In this document: piece by piece, positions 11,601 through 19,580 of the stretch | How positions within the stretch are numbered: the stretch's first letter is position 1 | How the letters are laid out: every line of letters begins with the position of its first letter | DNA from: Pleurobrachia bachei | Lineage: Eukaryota > Ctenophora > Tentaculata > Cydippida > Pleurobrachiidae | Length of the DNA stretch: 20,670 nt | Reading direction: 5' to 3' | NCBI GenBank assembly: GCA_000695325.1 | Contig: AVPN01000822.1 | Span: 12,263-32,932 of the forward strand | Notes under the pieces: model-generated | Database searches by the model: none | What the model saw: the letters and a program-made list of their open reading frames with translations, nothing else | Told to the model about the DNA's origin: nothing | Translations under genes and position numbers: made by a program

Positions 11601-14600
11601 AATTCGAAGAACCGTACGTCATCTGATCACGTTTTATTCACTCAATCCACTTATTTTCATGATTTATTTACACGTGCTACAGATTTCACTTTTCTTATCG
11701 GACCCGTTCGGCGTTCACATGTCAACCTCCCCCCTCTCACAGATCACCAGAAAACATGTCAACCTCACCCCCACAGATCACTCACAGACCTCACCCCTCT
11801 CACAGATCGCCAGAAAACATGTCAACCTCACCTACCTCATTCCTCACCGAGATACAAGCAGAAAACAACGAGATGCCACAGCAGTAAGAATTTGTCACAA
11901 ACTCATTCACAATATAATCACATCTGTCAGTAAGCCACCTTGTCTTGTCCCACTGTCCCAAATGTGCTCTATTTAAGTTCTGATGGGTTAGTTTTTGTAG
12001 CCCAGGACCAGAAATATCGGAGGTAGAAGACGACGCGTACCGACAAATACAACCTCGGTAACTGTGTAACTGTTTTGTGTAACTGTTTTTGTGTAACTCT
12101 ACAAAGGTCGCACACCTGTTTTATGACCCTGTTTGTGGAGCCTATCTCTTTTTCTTCTTTCTTTATTTCCTTTACCCATCTCTCTAACTCCTTTTACATG
12201 TTAACTTCTACAAAAACTCTCTATGACTAACATCCTAACACACTTGTAACATGTGGCATATAACATGTATTCCTCTTTAACAATTAACGCCCCTCCTCTA
12301 ACAGACTGGTAACATATCAAGAGGAATGGCCTCGTCTGGAGAAATGGTTTTCAATGTTCAACAATCTGATTACAGTTGATGCTCAACCCCCAATTAGTAA
12401 GTCCCTTTATGCTCAAGCCCCAATTAGTAAGTCTCTTGATACTAAATCCCCAATTAGTAAGTCTCCAAAGCGGTCACATACTCCGAGAGGGAAAATGTAA
12501 GACTCTTTCATTGTGCGAGATTGCTTTGTAGGGGGCCTTAGGTTGCTATAGCGATGAAAAGTGATCTTTACCAACTCCTTCATACCTCTCTCTCTATCTC
12601 GCTCTTTTTCTATCATCCCTATTTCTCTCTCCCAGGCAACGTCGAGGAAAATGTTGAAGACATTCTAGTCCAATCCCTCGAAAAGAAAACCCCGACCCCT
12701 GCTCCACCTACACCTGCCACCACTGTACCAGAGGGAGATAGCGCCACCCCAGCAGCCGGAGAAGATCAGGATCCTGGAACCCCAGCTGCTGTTGGAGAAA
12801 CTCCAGCAGCCCCTGAGGGTGTCCCCGAGACAATAACTGAGGAACCTTCTGCAGCAAGCACCCTCCCAGACCCTGGGAGTGAGGAATGGGAGTATGTGAA
12901 TGAGCCTATTGCACCTGACAGCGCCAATATTCTCTTCCCACAGTGGGAGTTGGTGCAGGACACATATGTGGACCTTTGCAAACATACCTTCAAGAAAATT
13001 AGGGAGGAGAGGGAGACGATTATTCGGTATTTCTTTGCTACAAAGAAGAATTTTGTGAAGTTTCTTCAGAGGCCAGATAACAAACAAACGTTTGTAACGA
13101 GCTGGGTGAAGAATTACAATGCGGTAGCTGATGATATGAGAGAAGATGGGGAAATGAAGGCTGAACTACATCAGACTGTCGAGGTTTGTGCTTGGATCTT
13201 TTCTTGAGAAACATTAGTGGCTCACTTTCCACATTTGGCATCTTATTTTCTACTCGAAAAACATCGTAAATTCTAACACATATTCTAAAAAAGAAAGACA
13301 ATTCAACTAACATTTCCCAAATTTCAGGATGTTCAAGAGACGTCCTGAGGGCAGTTACACTGGGGTCCCACCCACTTATGACGAATTCAACGTGAAACAC
13401 AGGTACAGACTGCAGTGGGTTGGGAATATGGGAGGGGCCCTGTATGATAGTAATAGTTGTGCTATTGTACCGCCCCTGCAAAAATACAAAGTAATAAAGG
13501 GCATGAGCTATGAAGCTACTGGTGGGTCAGTAGGAGCAATAGCAGGTTGCTTAACTTGTTTGGTTTAGTTTTTCTCGTTATGCTCTGTTTGATTCACTCC
13601 ATAACCATCACGCTCTCACAGAAAGGTCGAATCACCAACACTTCAGCAGTTCTTCAGTAAATCACGGGACACACAATTTGAAGAACCGTATGTCATCTGA
13701 TCACGTTTTATTCACACAATCCACTTATTTTCATGATTTATTTACACGTGCTACAGATTTCACTTTTCTTATCGGACCCGTTCGGCGTTCACATGTCAAC
13801 CTCCCCCCTCTCACAGATCACCAGAAAACATGTCAACCTCACCCCCACAGATCACTCACAGACCTCACCCCTCTCACAGATCGCCAGAAAACATGTCAAC
13901 CTCACCTACCTCATTCCTCACCGAGATTCAAGCAGAAAACAACGAGATGCCACAGCAGTAAGAATTTGTCACAAACTCATTCACAATATAATCACATCTG
14001 TCAGTAAGCCACCTTGTCTTGTCCCACTGTCCCAAATGTGCTCTATTTAAGTTCTGATGGGTTAGTTTTTGTAGCCCAGGACCAGAAATATCGGAGGTAG
14101 AAGACGACGCGTACCGACAAATACAACCTCGGTAACTGTGTAACTGTTTTGTGTAACTCTACAAAGGTCGCACACCTGTTTTATGACCCCGTTTGTGGAG
14201 CCTATCTCTTTTTCTTCTTTCTTTATTTCCTTTACCCATCTCTCTAACTCCTTTTACATGTTAACTTCTACAAAAACTCTCTATGACTAACATCCTAACA
14301 CACTTGTAACATGTGGCATATAACATGTATTCCTCTTTAACAATTAACGCCCCTCCTCTAACAGACTGGTAACATATCAAGAGGAATGGCCTCGTCTGGA
14401 GAAATGGTTTTCAATGTTCAACAATCTGATTACAGTTGATGCTCAACCCCCAATTAGTAAGTCCCTTTATGCTCAAGCCCCAATTAGTAAGTCTCTTGAT
14501 ACTAAATCCCCAATTAGTAAGTCTCCAAAGCGGTCACATACTCCGAGAGGGAAAATGTAAGACTCTTTCATTGTGCGAGATTGCTTTGTAGGGGGCCTTA

Positions 14601-17600
14601 GGTTGCTATAGTGATCAAAAGTGATCTTTACCAACTCCTTCATACCTCTCTCTCTATCTCGCTCTTTTTCTATCATCCCTATTTCTCTCTCCCAGGCAAC
14701 GTCGAGGAAAATGTTGAAGACATTCTAGTCCAATCCCTCGAAAAGAAAACCCCGACCCCTGCTCCACCTACACCTGCCACCACTGTACCAGAGGGAGATA
14801 GCGCCACCCCTGCAGCTGGTGAAGATCAGGATCCTGGAACCCCAGCTGCCGTTGGAGAAACACCCGCAGTCCCTGAGGGAGTCCCTGAGACAATAACTGA
14901 GGAACCATCTGCAGCTAGCACCCTCCCAGACCCTGGGAGTGAGGAGTGGGAGTATGTGAATGAGCCTATTGCACCTGACAGCGCCAATATTCTCTTCCCA
15001 CAGTGGGAGTTGGTGCAGGACACATATGTGGACCTTTGCAAACATACCTTCAAGAAAATTAGGGAGGAGAGGGAGACGATTATTCGGTATTTCTTTGCTA
15101 CAAAGAAGAATTTTGTGAAGTTTCTTCAGAGGCCAGATAACAAACAAACGTTTGTAACGAGCTGGGTGAAAAATTACAATGCGGTAGCTGATGATATGAG
15201 AGAAGATGGGGAAATGAAGGCTGAACTACATCAGACTGTCGAGGTTTGTGCTTGGATCTTTTCTTGAGAAACATGGTCATTAGTGGTTCACTTTCCACAT
15301 TTGGCATCTTATCATAAATTCTGACCCTTATTCTAAAAAAGAAAGACGATTCAACTAACATTTCCCAAATTTCAGGATGTTCAAGAGACGTTATGGGACA
15401 TCTCAGATAAGAAGAAGGAAGAAGCCGAGGAAGAGAGACAAAGTATTATTACGGAACAATGGCTGGAAGATAGGATAGGAATCCTAACCAATCACTATAT
15501 TCAGCTTATGCAGGTAAAGATTGGCAACTGATTTAACTCGTAACAGTATATATATTGCCACACTAAGGAAAAATTCGATAGAGTTTTTCAAAATTTGAAA
15601 ATTTAAAATTCAAATCCTGACTATTTTTTAGGCTGAAGTTGACCGATACCAGGGTTCTGTTCGTCTCATTAGAGACTACTACCAAGTGGTGGAGGGTAAA
15701 GTCTTGGAGGAACCTCGAAAGGAGTTCATTAGAGTCCCACTCGTTGAACTGCCCCCTACTGAGACTCCTGTCCCTCCCAGGTATGTTGTTACACAGGGGG
15801 TCTACTCAGGTCACCATGGTGATAGAACCGAACCAAATGGAGAGTTTACCTGGCGCGCATAACCCACATGCGCGCACTATGACCGTGGGAAAATTCTGAC
15901 AGTCAGTGTCATGTCTGTGTAGTGTGAAGTGTGAGTCATAACAGTCTGTGACTCTGGTCTTCTTCTTCTTCTCTGTGACTCTGGTCACTCGTGTCTAAAC
16001 TACAGCATCAGATTTGCACTCTGTACACAAACTAGTATGATTTCATTTTCAGTGATGAAAAAGGAGATAGGTCCTCGGCACGGAGTGAGAGAAGCCGGTC
16101 TGCGGGTAAGGTTGGATCCAGCCCAAGTGGGGCAACGCCCGGAGTCCCCGCTGTCGAGTCGGAGGAGAGTGGAGAACAGGAACCAGAGAGACGAATTCCC
16201 TTGGTAGCTAGAAAGGGAATGGAACGTGAGAGTAAGTACATTTATCTTTCGAAAATTGTTTCTTCTAGAATCTAGCGACGATATAGTCATGATACCCGGG
16301 TATGCAGATGCACCTCACACTGTCAGACTCACAACATCAAAAAAGTTTCAGTCAATTTTCCGTCCATAATCCCCATCTGCCCTACATCTCCCAAATGTTC
16401 CTCACCCCTGCACCCCTCAGCGCCCCAATCAGGTCGAAAGAGCGCCAGAAGGGAGACACCCCAGCAAGACTGCGAGGAAGCCCAGATTGTTGAGGCTTAT
16501 CTGGCTGCTGTTGCTGTTATCGACCAACTGAAACAACCTGCTTCCGATGAGGAAGGGGGTGACGCTGGCAAGGTAACTTGTGGTCGACAGTTTGTTAGAT
16601 ACAGTCGGACCCCGATTTACCAGGAGGATCAATTTCCCCCGATCATCCCGATAGATCGGGGACTGTCATGTAGTCGTTCTTATTTGCTCGACATATCCCC
16701 AGCCCCCCACCCCCCTTTATCCACATGTGCTCATGCTAAAACCCCAGCGTTCCCGCTCCCGACAGGGAAAAGGGGGTAAAGGTAAAGACAAGGGAGGAAA
16801 GGGAAAGGGTAAGGGCAAGAAGAGTGCCTCCCCTGCTGTCACGCCCAACCTTCTGCAGCAAGCACCCTCCCAGACCCTGGGAGTGAGGAATGGGAGTATG
16901 TGAATGAGCCTATTGCACCTGACAGCGCCAATATTCTCTTCCCACAGTGGGAGTTGGTGCAGGACACATATGTGGACCTTTGCAAACATACCTTCAAGAA
17001 AATTAGGGAGGAGAGGGAGACGATTATTCGGTATTTCTTTGCTACAAAGAAGAATTTTGTGAAGTTTCTTCAGAGGCCAGATAACAAACAAACGTTTGTA
17101 ACGAGCTGGGTGAAGAATTACAATGCGGTAGCTGATGATATGAGAGAAGATGGGGAAATGAAGGCTGAACTACATCAGACTGTCGAGGTTTGTGCTTGGA
17201 TCTTTTCTTGAGAACCATTAGTGGCTCACTTTCCACATTTGGCATCTTATTTTCTACTCGAAAAACATCGTAAATTCTAACACATATTCTAAAAAAGAAA
17301 GACAATTCAACTAACATTTCCCAAATTTCAGGATGTTCAAGAGACGTTATGGGACATCTCAGATAAGAAGAAGGAAGAAGCCGAGGAAGAGAGACAAAGT
17401 ATTATTACGGAACAATGGCTGGAAGATAGGATAGGAATCCTAACCAATCACTATATTCAGCTTATGCAGGTAAAGAGTGGCAACTGATTTATCTCGTAAC
17501 AGTATTTATTGCCACACTAACAAAAAATTCGATAGAGTTTTTCAAAATTTGAAAATTTAGTATTCAAATCCTGACTATTTTTTAGGCTGAAGTTGACCGA

Positions 17601-19580
17601 TACCAGGGTTCTGTTCGTCTCATTAGAGACTACTACCAAGTGGTGGAGGGTAAAGTCTTGGAGGAACCTCGAAAGGAGTTCATTAGAGTCCCACTCGTTG
17701 AACTGCCCCCTACTGAGACTCCTGTCCCTCCCAGGTATGTTGTTACACAGGGGGTCTACTCAGGTCACCATGGTGATAGAACCGAACCAAATGGAGAGTT
17801 TACCTCGCGCGCATAAACCACATGCGCGCACTATGACCGTCAGTGTCATGTCTGTGTTATGACTCACACTTCACAGTCACACTACAGCTGTAGTGTGAAG
17901 TGTGAGACGTGAGTCATAACAGTCTGTGACTCTGGTCTTCTTCTTCTTCTCTGTGACTCTGGTCACTCGTGTCTAAACTACAGAATCAGATTACTTTGTT
18001 TGAACTCTGCACATAAACTAGTATGATTTAATTTTCAGTGATGAAAAAGGAGATAGGTCCTCGGCACGGAGTGAGAGAAGCCGGTCTGCGGGTAAGGTTG
18101 GATCCAGCCCAAGTGGGGCAACGCCCGGAGTCCCCGCTGTAGAGTCGGAGGAGAGTGGAGAACAGGAACCAGAGAGACGAATTCCCTTGGTAGCTAGAAA
18201 GGGAATGGAACGTGAGAGTAAGTACATTTATATTTCGAAAATTGTTTCTTCTAGAATCTAGCGACGATATTCATATAGTCATGATACCCGTGCATGCAGA
18301 TGCACCTCACACTGTCAGACTCACAACATCAAAAAAGATTCCGTCAATTTTCCGTCCATAATCCCCATCTGCCCTACATCTCCAAAATGTTCCTCACCCC
18401 TGCACCCCTCAGCGCCCCAATCAGGTCGAAAGAGTGCCAGAAGGGAGACACCCCAGCAAGACTGCGAAGAGGCCCAGATTGTCGAGGCTTATCTGGCTGC
18501 TGTTGCCGTTATCGACCAACTGAAACAACCTGCTTCGGATGAAGAAGGGGGTGACGCTGGCAAGGTAACTTGTGGTCGACAGTTTGTTAGATACAGTCGG
18601 ACCCCGATTTACCAGGAGGATCAATTTCCCCCGATCATCCCGATAGATCGGGGACTGTCATGTAGTCGTTCTTATTTGCTCGACATATCCCCAGCCCCCC
18701 ACCCCCCTTTATCCACATGTGCTCATGCTAAAACCCCAGCGTTCCCGCTCCCGACAGGGAAAAGGGGGTAAAGGTAAAGACAAGGGAGGAAAGGGAAAGG
18801 GTAAGGGCAAGAAGAGTGCCTCCCCCGCTGTCACGCCGACTGCCGGAACCCCGGTACCCGAGCCTACCCCAGAAGAGATTGCCAGACAGAAGATGTTGGA
18901 GAGAGCCGCTATGGAGTCTGTTGCAGCGCTGCTCTGTGAGGATAAAGCGTTCAATCTGAAACTAGCCACCATCAAGGTATTGTTTCCTCATCTTAGCTTG
19001 GCGTAGAAACTGTCATTTTGGATGACATGGCTAGAAATTTTTGAGTTCGTAGCACTACTGCTGTCTGCTGCAGCTGTGGTTTTAATCTTGTTACAACGTA
19101 AAATGTGATGATTATGACTCAAAATTCAACTTTCAGTTGCGAGCGATCAATGTTATCAAAGACCTCAAGGAACAAGCTGCTGCTATGTACAAACTTCAAC
19201 AAGAATGGATCGGAGACCGGTTCAAGCAGGAGATGGAAAGGTAATGGCCCCAACTTTCCCTATTCCGATCCCCATAGGCCTATCGACCCATCCCTGGCCC
19301 ATCGCTTACTTGTGTGATTGCCAAGTAAATCATCGGGGAACCGAAAAATAGAACTATAAAAACTGCACTAATTACTGACAATTATTATTTCAGCATCAAG
19401 ATAATGTGTGAGATGTTACGGGATGTTATTGAAAGTGAGAAGCCCCTAATTCAGCAGATTCAGCTTGTTGATGAACAGTTTTCTGTCAACATGGGGTATA
19501 AGATGTTCGAACCACCCGCTACACCACTACCCGACCCACCCATCGAGATGCCATCTCCCACCATCTTCTCCGTCGCTCAG
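1795..19580 (+). CDS. SPEF2: SPEF2, sperm flagellar protein 2 (KPL2/CPC1 family), multi-exon, 3' end beyond window
   Basis: SPEF2 is a large protein of the C1b projection of the axonemal central apparatus (Chlamydomonas CPC1); it is needed for flagellar assembly and beating, and its loss in mammals causes sperm-tail defects. Counting each exon once, 27 exons give about 1,509 codons, all junctions in phase. The order matches vertebrate SPEF2: CH-like domain (residues 1-110), charged coiled coil (139-476), adenylate-kinase-like P-loop region (576 onward), Pro/Ala/Glu-rich linker, the conserved block PGSEEWEYVNEPIAP, helical segments, a Lys/Gly-rich linker and FSVNMGYKMFEPP. Human SPEF2 (1,822 aa) continues about 400 residues further, so C-terminal exons are missing to the right. 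ZSWIM2 sits in intron 8. Between 7849 and 18837 the assembly repeats several exons, most likely as allelic overlaps. Confidence 0.9.
2755..3570 (+). CDS. SPEF2: SPEF2 exons 5-8: charged coiled-coil region
   Basis: Exons 2755-2861, 3035-3098, 3214-3294 and 3428-3570 encode Lys/Glu/Arg-rich helices starting RLRQQFPRQIQVDMEELV, which align with the human region RLRHMIPRQTDFNLM. No globular fold is evident. Exon 8 ends in phase 2 (AG|gtactt) and joins exon 9 at 6620 across a 3,049-base intron, by far the longest visible in this gene because it holds ZSWIM2. Confidence 0.88.
3571..4109 (+). other. Left part of SPEF2 intron 8, no gene seen
   Basis: Pyrimidine-rich sequence with repeated CTCTTTCTCTC and CCTAGAC motifs (3650-3800). 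No open frame with coding character and no RNA gene. It must include any promoter of the nested ZSWIM2 gene, but no core promoter element is recognisable. Confidence 0.5.
4110..4290 (+). repeat. Tandem repeat, about 68-71-base unit, 2.6 copies, running into the ZSWIM2 start codon
   Basis: Units start near 4110, 4181 and 4249. Each carries CCACTTCTCCG, TAGTTAT, then a TCTAGATCGGTT-like block. The third unit stops at the ZSWIM2 ATG (4276) and shares its first coding bases (ATGTCTAGATCGGTT). Unit 1 also carries this ATG at 4139 but its frame closes after two units; unit 2 reads ATATCT instead. So the start context of ZSWIM2 has been copied upstream, or the gene acquired its start inside a repeat. 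Confidence 0.8.
4276..6140 (+). CDS. ZSWIM2: ZSWIM2 (MEX-type E3 ubiquitin ligase), nested in SPEF2 intron 8
   Basis: Two exons, 4276-5373 and 5514-6140, joined in phase 0 (CATAAG|gtaatt ... ccccag|GTGTGT), give 574 residues against about 630 in mammals. Domain order is diagnostic: SWIM finger (C59, C61, C71, H73), RING (C146, C149, C166, H168, H171, C174, C191, C194), ZZ finger (C224, C227, C239, C242, C248, C251, H257, H260) and RING-H2 (C342, C345, C360, H362, H365, C368, C380, C383), split by the intron. The N-terminal LYVLQESGPTAFILRE matches the mammalian YLLREMGPTGFLLRE. All metal ligands are present, so it looks active. The C-terminal 190 residues are Ser/Pro/Arg-rich and disordered. 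Mammalian ZSWIM2 is testis-enriched and acts as a ubiquitin ligase in germ-cell apoptosis. Same strand as the host gene. Confidence 0.92.
4288..4300 (+). promoter_or_regulatory. Possible RFX X-box-like site at the start of ZSWIM2
   Basis: GTTGCC, one base, GGCGAC resembles the X-box consensus (GTTGCC, spacer, GGYAAC) bound by RFX factors at ciliary genes. It overlaps codons 5-9 of ZSWIM2, so it may be chance. The two-base spacer is more usual than one. Confidence 0.2.
6141..6619 (+). other. ZSWIM2 3' region and right part of SPEF2 intron 8
   Basis: Begins after the ZSWIM2 TAG. T-rich, no further ORF of coding character. No AATAAA hexamer was found, so the polyadenylation site is undefined. 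The last 40 bases are a pyrimidine tract ending in TCTTCCCAG, the acceptor of SPEF2 exon 9. Confidence 0.5.
6620..7560 (+). CDS. SPEF2: SPEF2 exons 9-11: second coiled-coil block
   Basis: Exons 6620-6764, 6885-7066 and 7269-7560. The peptide has EREKRRRRVLVEQLASHE and MRQSQLERRIALQLLQVR, matching human SPEF2 (REKRRRRLLMDQLIAHE; LMRQSQQERRIAVQL). Exon 11 encodes QREQQYMQRRLQDFDEAL and ends WREWK in phase 0. An alternative upstream acceptor for exon 11 (start 7212) keeps the frame and would add 19 residues. Confidence 0.9.
7193..7290 (+). repeat. 57-base tandem duplication carrying the exon 11 acceptor
   Basis: CTCTCC..CATTACAG followed by GCTRCAACGTGARCAGCAG occurs twice, with exon starts at 7212 and 7269. 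The spacing of 57 is a multiple of three and the intervening sequence is open, so either AG can be used. The downstream copy matches vertebrate SPEF2 without an insertion and is taken as the main site. Confidence 0.8.
7753..9444 (+). CDS. SPEF2: SPEF2 exons 12-16 (first copy): P-loop / adenylate-kinase-like region
   Basis: Exons 7753-8100, 8210-8398, 8545-8732, 8865-9138 and 9254-9444. Exon 12 holds NNFILGHILKRL and the Walker A motif GKTFSGKT (about residues 576-583), as in human SPEF2 (GCLLGKTLSGKTT). Exon 13 has QVLDIDLLV and a Glu/Pro/Ala/Thr linker. Exon 14 gives CKGKTIGVTTLVDIL. Exon 15 gives GWVVDNFPKTLKQAKALE, the kinase-like GFP-type segment, then a Lys-rich tail. Exon 16 starts PPPPMSGIDVVIHL. 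Whether the domain still catalyses phosphotransfer is unknown in the family. This copy is intact; the second copy (9658-11319) is not. Confidence 0.88.
7849..9493 (+). repeat. Direct duplication 1, first copy (pairs with 9658-11368)
   Basis: From inside exon 12 to 49 bases into intron 16, this 1,645-base block recurs as 9658-11368. Exon lengths 189, 188, 274 and 191 are identical in both copies. Differences are mostly third-base changes (about 3% in intron 13, more in exon 15) and intron indels. Interpreted as two alleles in series. Confidence 0.85.
9148..9183. mobile_element. Solo TIR fragment of a pogo/Tigger-like element in SPEF2 intron 15
   Basis: TA followed by CAGTCAGACCCCGATTCACC and GGGAGGATGA matches the ends of the elements at 16602 and 9940. 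It is absent from the corresponding intron of the second copy (11023-11128), which has an unrelated 17-base stretch there. Confidence 0.55.
9494..9657. other. Unique 164-base spacer between the two copies of duplication 1
   Basis: Starts with a short GT dinucleotide run (to about 9509) and ends in GCCTTGCAGACC before the second copy of exon 12. It matches neither the other copies of intron 16 nor of exon 12. It may be allele-specific sequence or assembly filler at a contig join. No coding capacity. Confidence 0.5.
9658..9908 (+). pseudogene. Second copy of SPEF2 exon 12, frameshifted before the P-loop
   Basis: GTTAAGCTTG stands where the first copy has GTCAAAGCTTG: one A is missing from the AAA run at about 9843. 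The frame then reaches TAG at 9856-9858, just before the Walker A codons. Either a base-call error in a homopolymer, a null allele, or decay of a redundant copy. Confidence 0.75.
9940..10071. mobile_element. 132-base pogo/Tigger-like MITE in intron 12, second copy only
   Basis: Ends are CAGTCGGACCCCTCGGGG and, inverted, AAGTCGGATCCCGATTTAA, flanked by TA on each side (9938-9939 and 10072-10073). TA target duplication and CAGTCGGACCCC-type ends fit the pogo/Tigger branch of Tc1/mariner. No coding capacity. The first copy of intron 12 (8101-8209) has no element, so the insertion separates the two copies. Confidence 0.7.
11548..13183 (+). CDS. SPEF2: SPEF2 exons 17-20 (first complete set)
   Basis: Exons 11548-11613, 12001-12057, 12305-12396 (or donor 12427 or 12457) and 12636-13183. 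Exon 17 gives KVESPTLQQFFSKSRDTQF. Exon 18 uses the TTTTTGTAG acceptor at 12000 to keep phase (PGPEISEVEDDAYRQIQP). Exon 19 gives WPRLEKWFSMFN. Exon 20 is a long Pro/Ala/Thr-rich linker followed by the strongly conserved PGSEEWEYVNEPIAP and FVKFLQRPDNKQTFVTSW, as in human SPEF2 (PGSEEWVYVNEP; EFLKRPDHKQDFVAQW). It follows directly from the exon 16 copy at 11129-11319. Confidence 0.87.
11718..11840 (+). repeat. Imperfect tandem repeat with acceptor-like motifs in intron 17
   Basis: CATGTCAACCTC is repeated at 11718, 11755 and 11818, with CTCTCACAGATC and GAAAACATG between. Each unit contains a pyrimidine-AG acceptor-like site. The same array is at 13792-13914 in the second copy. No coding conservation, so treated as intronic repeat. 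Confidence 0.65.
12381..12464 (+). repeat. 30-base in-frame triplication of the exon 19 splice donor
   Basis: CCCCAATTA|GTAAGTC occurs with donor GT at 12397, 12427 and 12457, exactly 30 bases apart. All three donors leave the same phase, so using the second or third adds 10 or 20 codons (SKSLYAQAPI, SKSLDTKSPI). The array is kept unchanged in the other copy of this region (donors 14457, 14487, 14517). Confidence 0.85.
13344..15390 (+). repeat. SPEF2: Direct duplication 2, second copy: SPEF2 exons 16(part)-20
   Basis: Exon copies: 13344-13402 (end of exon 16), 13622-13687, 14075-14131, 14365-14456 and 14696-15243, same lengths as the first set. Exon 20 differs by about a dozen changes, nearly all silent; one gives Val for Ala (PAVPEGV against PAAPEGV). 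Intron 20 differs by indels. This copy continues naturally into the intact exon 21 at 15376. Strong protein conservation suggests an allele under selection, not a decayed duplicate. Confidence 0.85.
15376..16572 (+). CDS. SPEF2: SPEF2 exons 21-24 (first complete set)
   Basis: Exons 15376-15513, 15632-15780, 16053-16231 and 16421-16572. Peptides ETLWDISDKKKEEAEEERQS, LEDRIGILTNHYIQLMQ and RYQGSVRLIRDYYQVVEGK match human SPEF2 (DRLWDICDARKEEAEQERL; MTMNHFFSLMQAELNRFQDT). Exon 23 is Ser/Arg/Glu-rich (RSSARSERSRSAGK). Exon 24 can start at 16421 (after CCCCTCAG) or 12 bases later, both in frame; it encodes EAYLAAVAVIDQLKQP. Exons 22 and 23 join in phase 2, 23 and 24 in phase 1. Confidence 0.87.
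16602..16666. mobile_element. Mini pogo/Tigger-like palindromic relic in intron 24
   Basis: TA, then CAGTCGGACCCCGATTTACC at the left and ATCGGGGACTGT at the right form inverted ends of a 65-base element. CCCCGATC and GATCGGGG near the right end can form an inner hairpin. The identical element is in the other copy at 18594-18658, so it predates the split of the two copies. Confidence 0.6.
17856..17920. repeat. 65-base imperfect palindrome in intron 22, one copy only
   Basis: GTTATGACTCAC at the left and GTGAGTCATAAC at the right, with CACACTACAG/CTGTAGTGTG meeting at CAGCTG (about 17888). It would fold into a long hairpin. The matching intron of the other copy (near 15919-15941) has only the right arm. 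Confidence 0.7.
18594..18658. mobile_element. Second copy of the mini pogo/Tigger-like relic in intron 24
   Basis: Same sequence and same position relative to the exon 24 donor as the element at 16602-16666. A result of the duplication, not an independent insertion. Confidence 0.6.
18740..19580 (+). CDS. SPEF2: SPEF2 exons 25-27, last exons in the window
   Basis: Exons 18740-18976, 19137-19240 and 19394-19580. Exon 25 starts with a Lys/Gly repeat (RQGKGGKGKDKGGKGKGK) and continues PEEIARQKMLERAAMESVAA, like human SPEF2 (TEEIAEIKRKNELRVKIKEE). Exon 26 gives LKEQAAAMYKLQQEWIGDRF. Exon 27 gives QFSVNMGYKMFEPPATPLPD and ends SPTIFSVAQ in phase 0 at a consensus donor (CAG|gtaggt). In human SPEF2 the matching point (DFFINGNIKVFPDPPP) is followed by about 400 more residues, so the gene continues to the right. 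Confidence 0.87.

Larger units (their letters stand above)
11261..13342 (+). repeat. Direct duplication 2, first copy (pairs with 13344-15390)
   Basis: Runs from the middle of exon 16 to base 15 of exon 21 (13328-13342). At 13342/13344 the sequence jumps from GATGTTCAAGAGACG (exon 21) back into exon 16 (CCTGAGGGCAG) with one shared base. Exon-internal break, no splice site at the join. Confidence 0.88.
14903..16845 (+). repeat. Direct duplication 3, first copy (pairs with 16847-18837)
   Basis: From the middle of exon 20 to base 98 of exon 25 (16748-16845). At 16845/16847 the coding sequence SASPAVTP jumps to exon 20 sequence read out of frame. The break is inside two exons at once. Confidence 0.88.
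16847..18837 (+). repeat. SPEF2: Direct duplication 3, second copy: SPEF2 exons 20(part)-25(part)
   Basis: Exon copies: 16847-17187 (end of exon 20), 17332-17469, 17586-17734, 18039-18217, 18413-18564, then into exon 25. Exon lengths are identical to the first set (138, 149, 179, 152). In exon 20 and intron 20 it matches 12843-13342 almost base for base and not the nearer 14903-15390, so first and third copies share one haplotype. Confidence 0.87.

Noticed and set aside
11553-11976. Two overlapping open frames with repeated Thr/His/Gln/Pro peptides, also present at 13678-14050
   Set aside because: They lie in intron 17 between well-supported exons, owe their openness to a tandem repeat, and have no family resemblance.
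12381-12464. 30-base repeats resembling a tiny CRISPR array
   Set aside because: Repeats are directly adjacent without spacers, lie at an exon end in an animal gene and carry GTAAG donors. It is a short tandem repeat.
12457-12500. Longer exon 19 ending at a GTAAGA donor at 12497
   Set aside because: The peptide looks plausible, but the phase does not match the exon 20 acceptor at 12636 and would give an early stop.
7849-18837. True amplification of SPEF2 P-loop and linker domains by exon duplication
   Set aside because: Two of the three breaks cut exons on both sides and the third cuts exon 12. Phases do not fit, one copy is frameshifted, and variant sharing alternates between copies.
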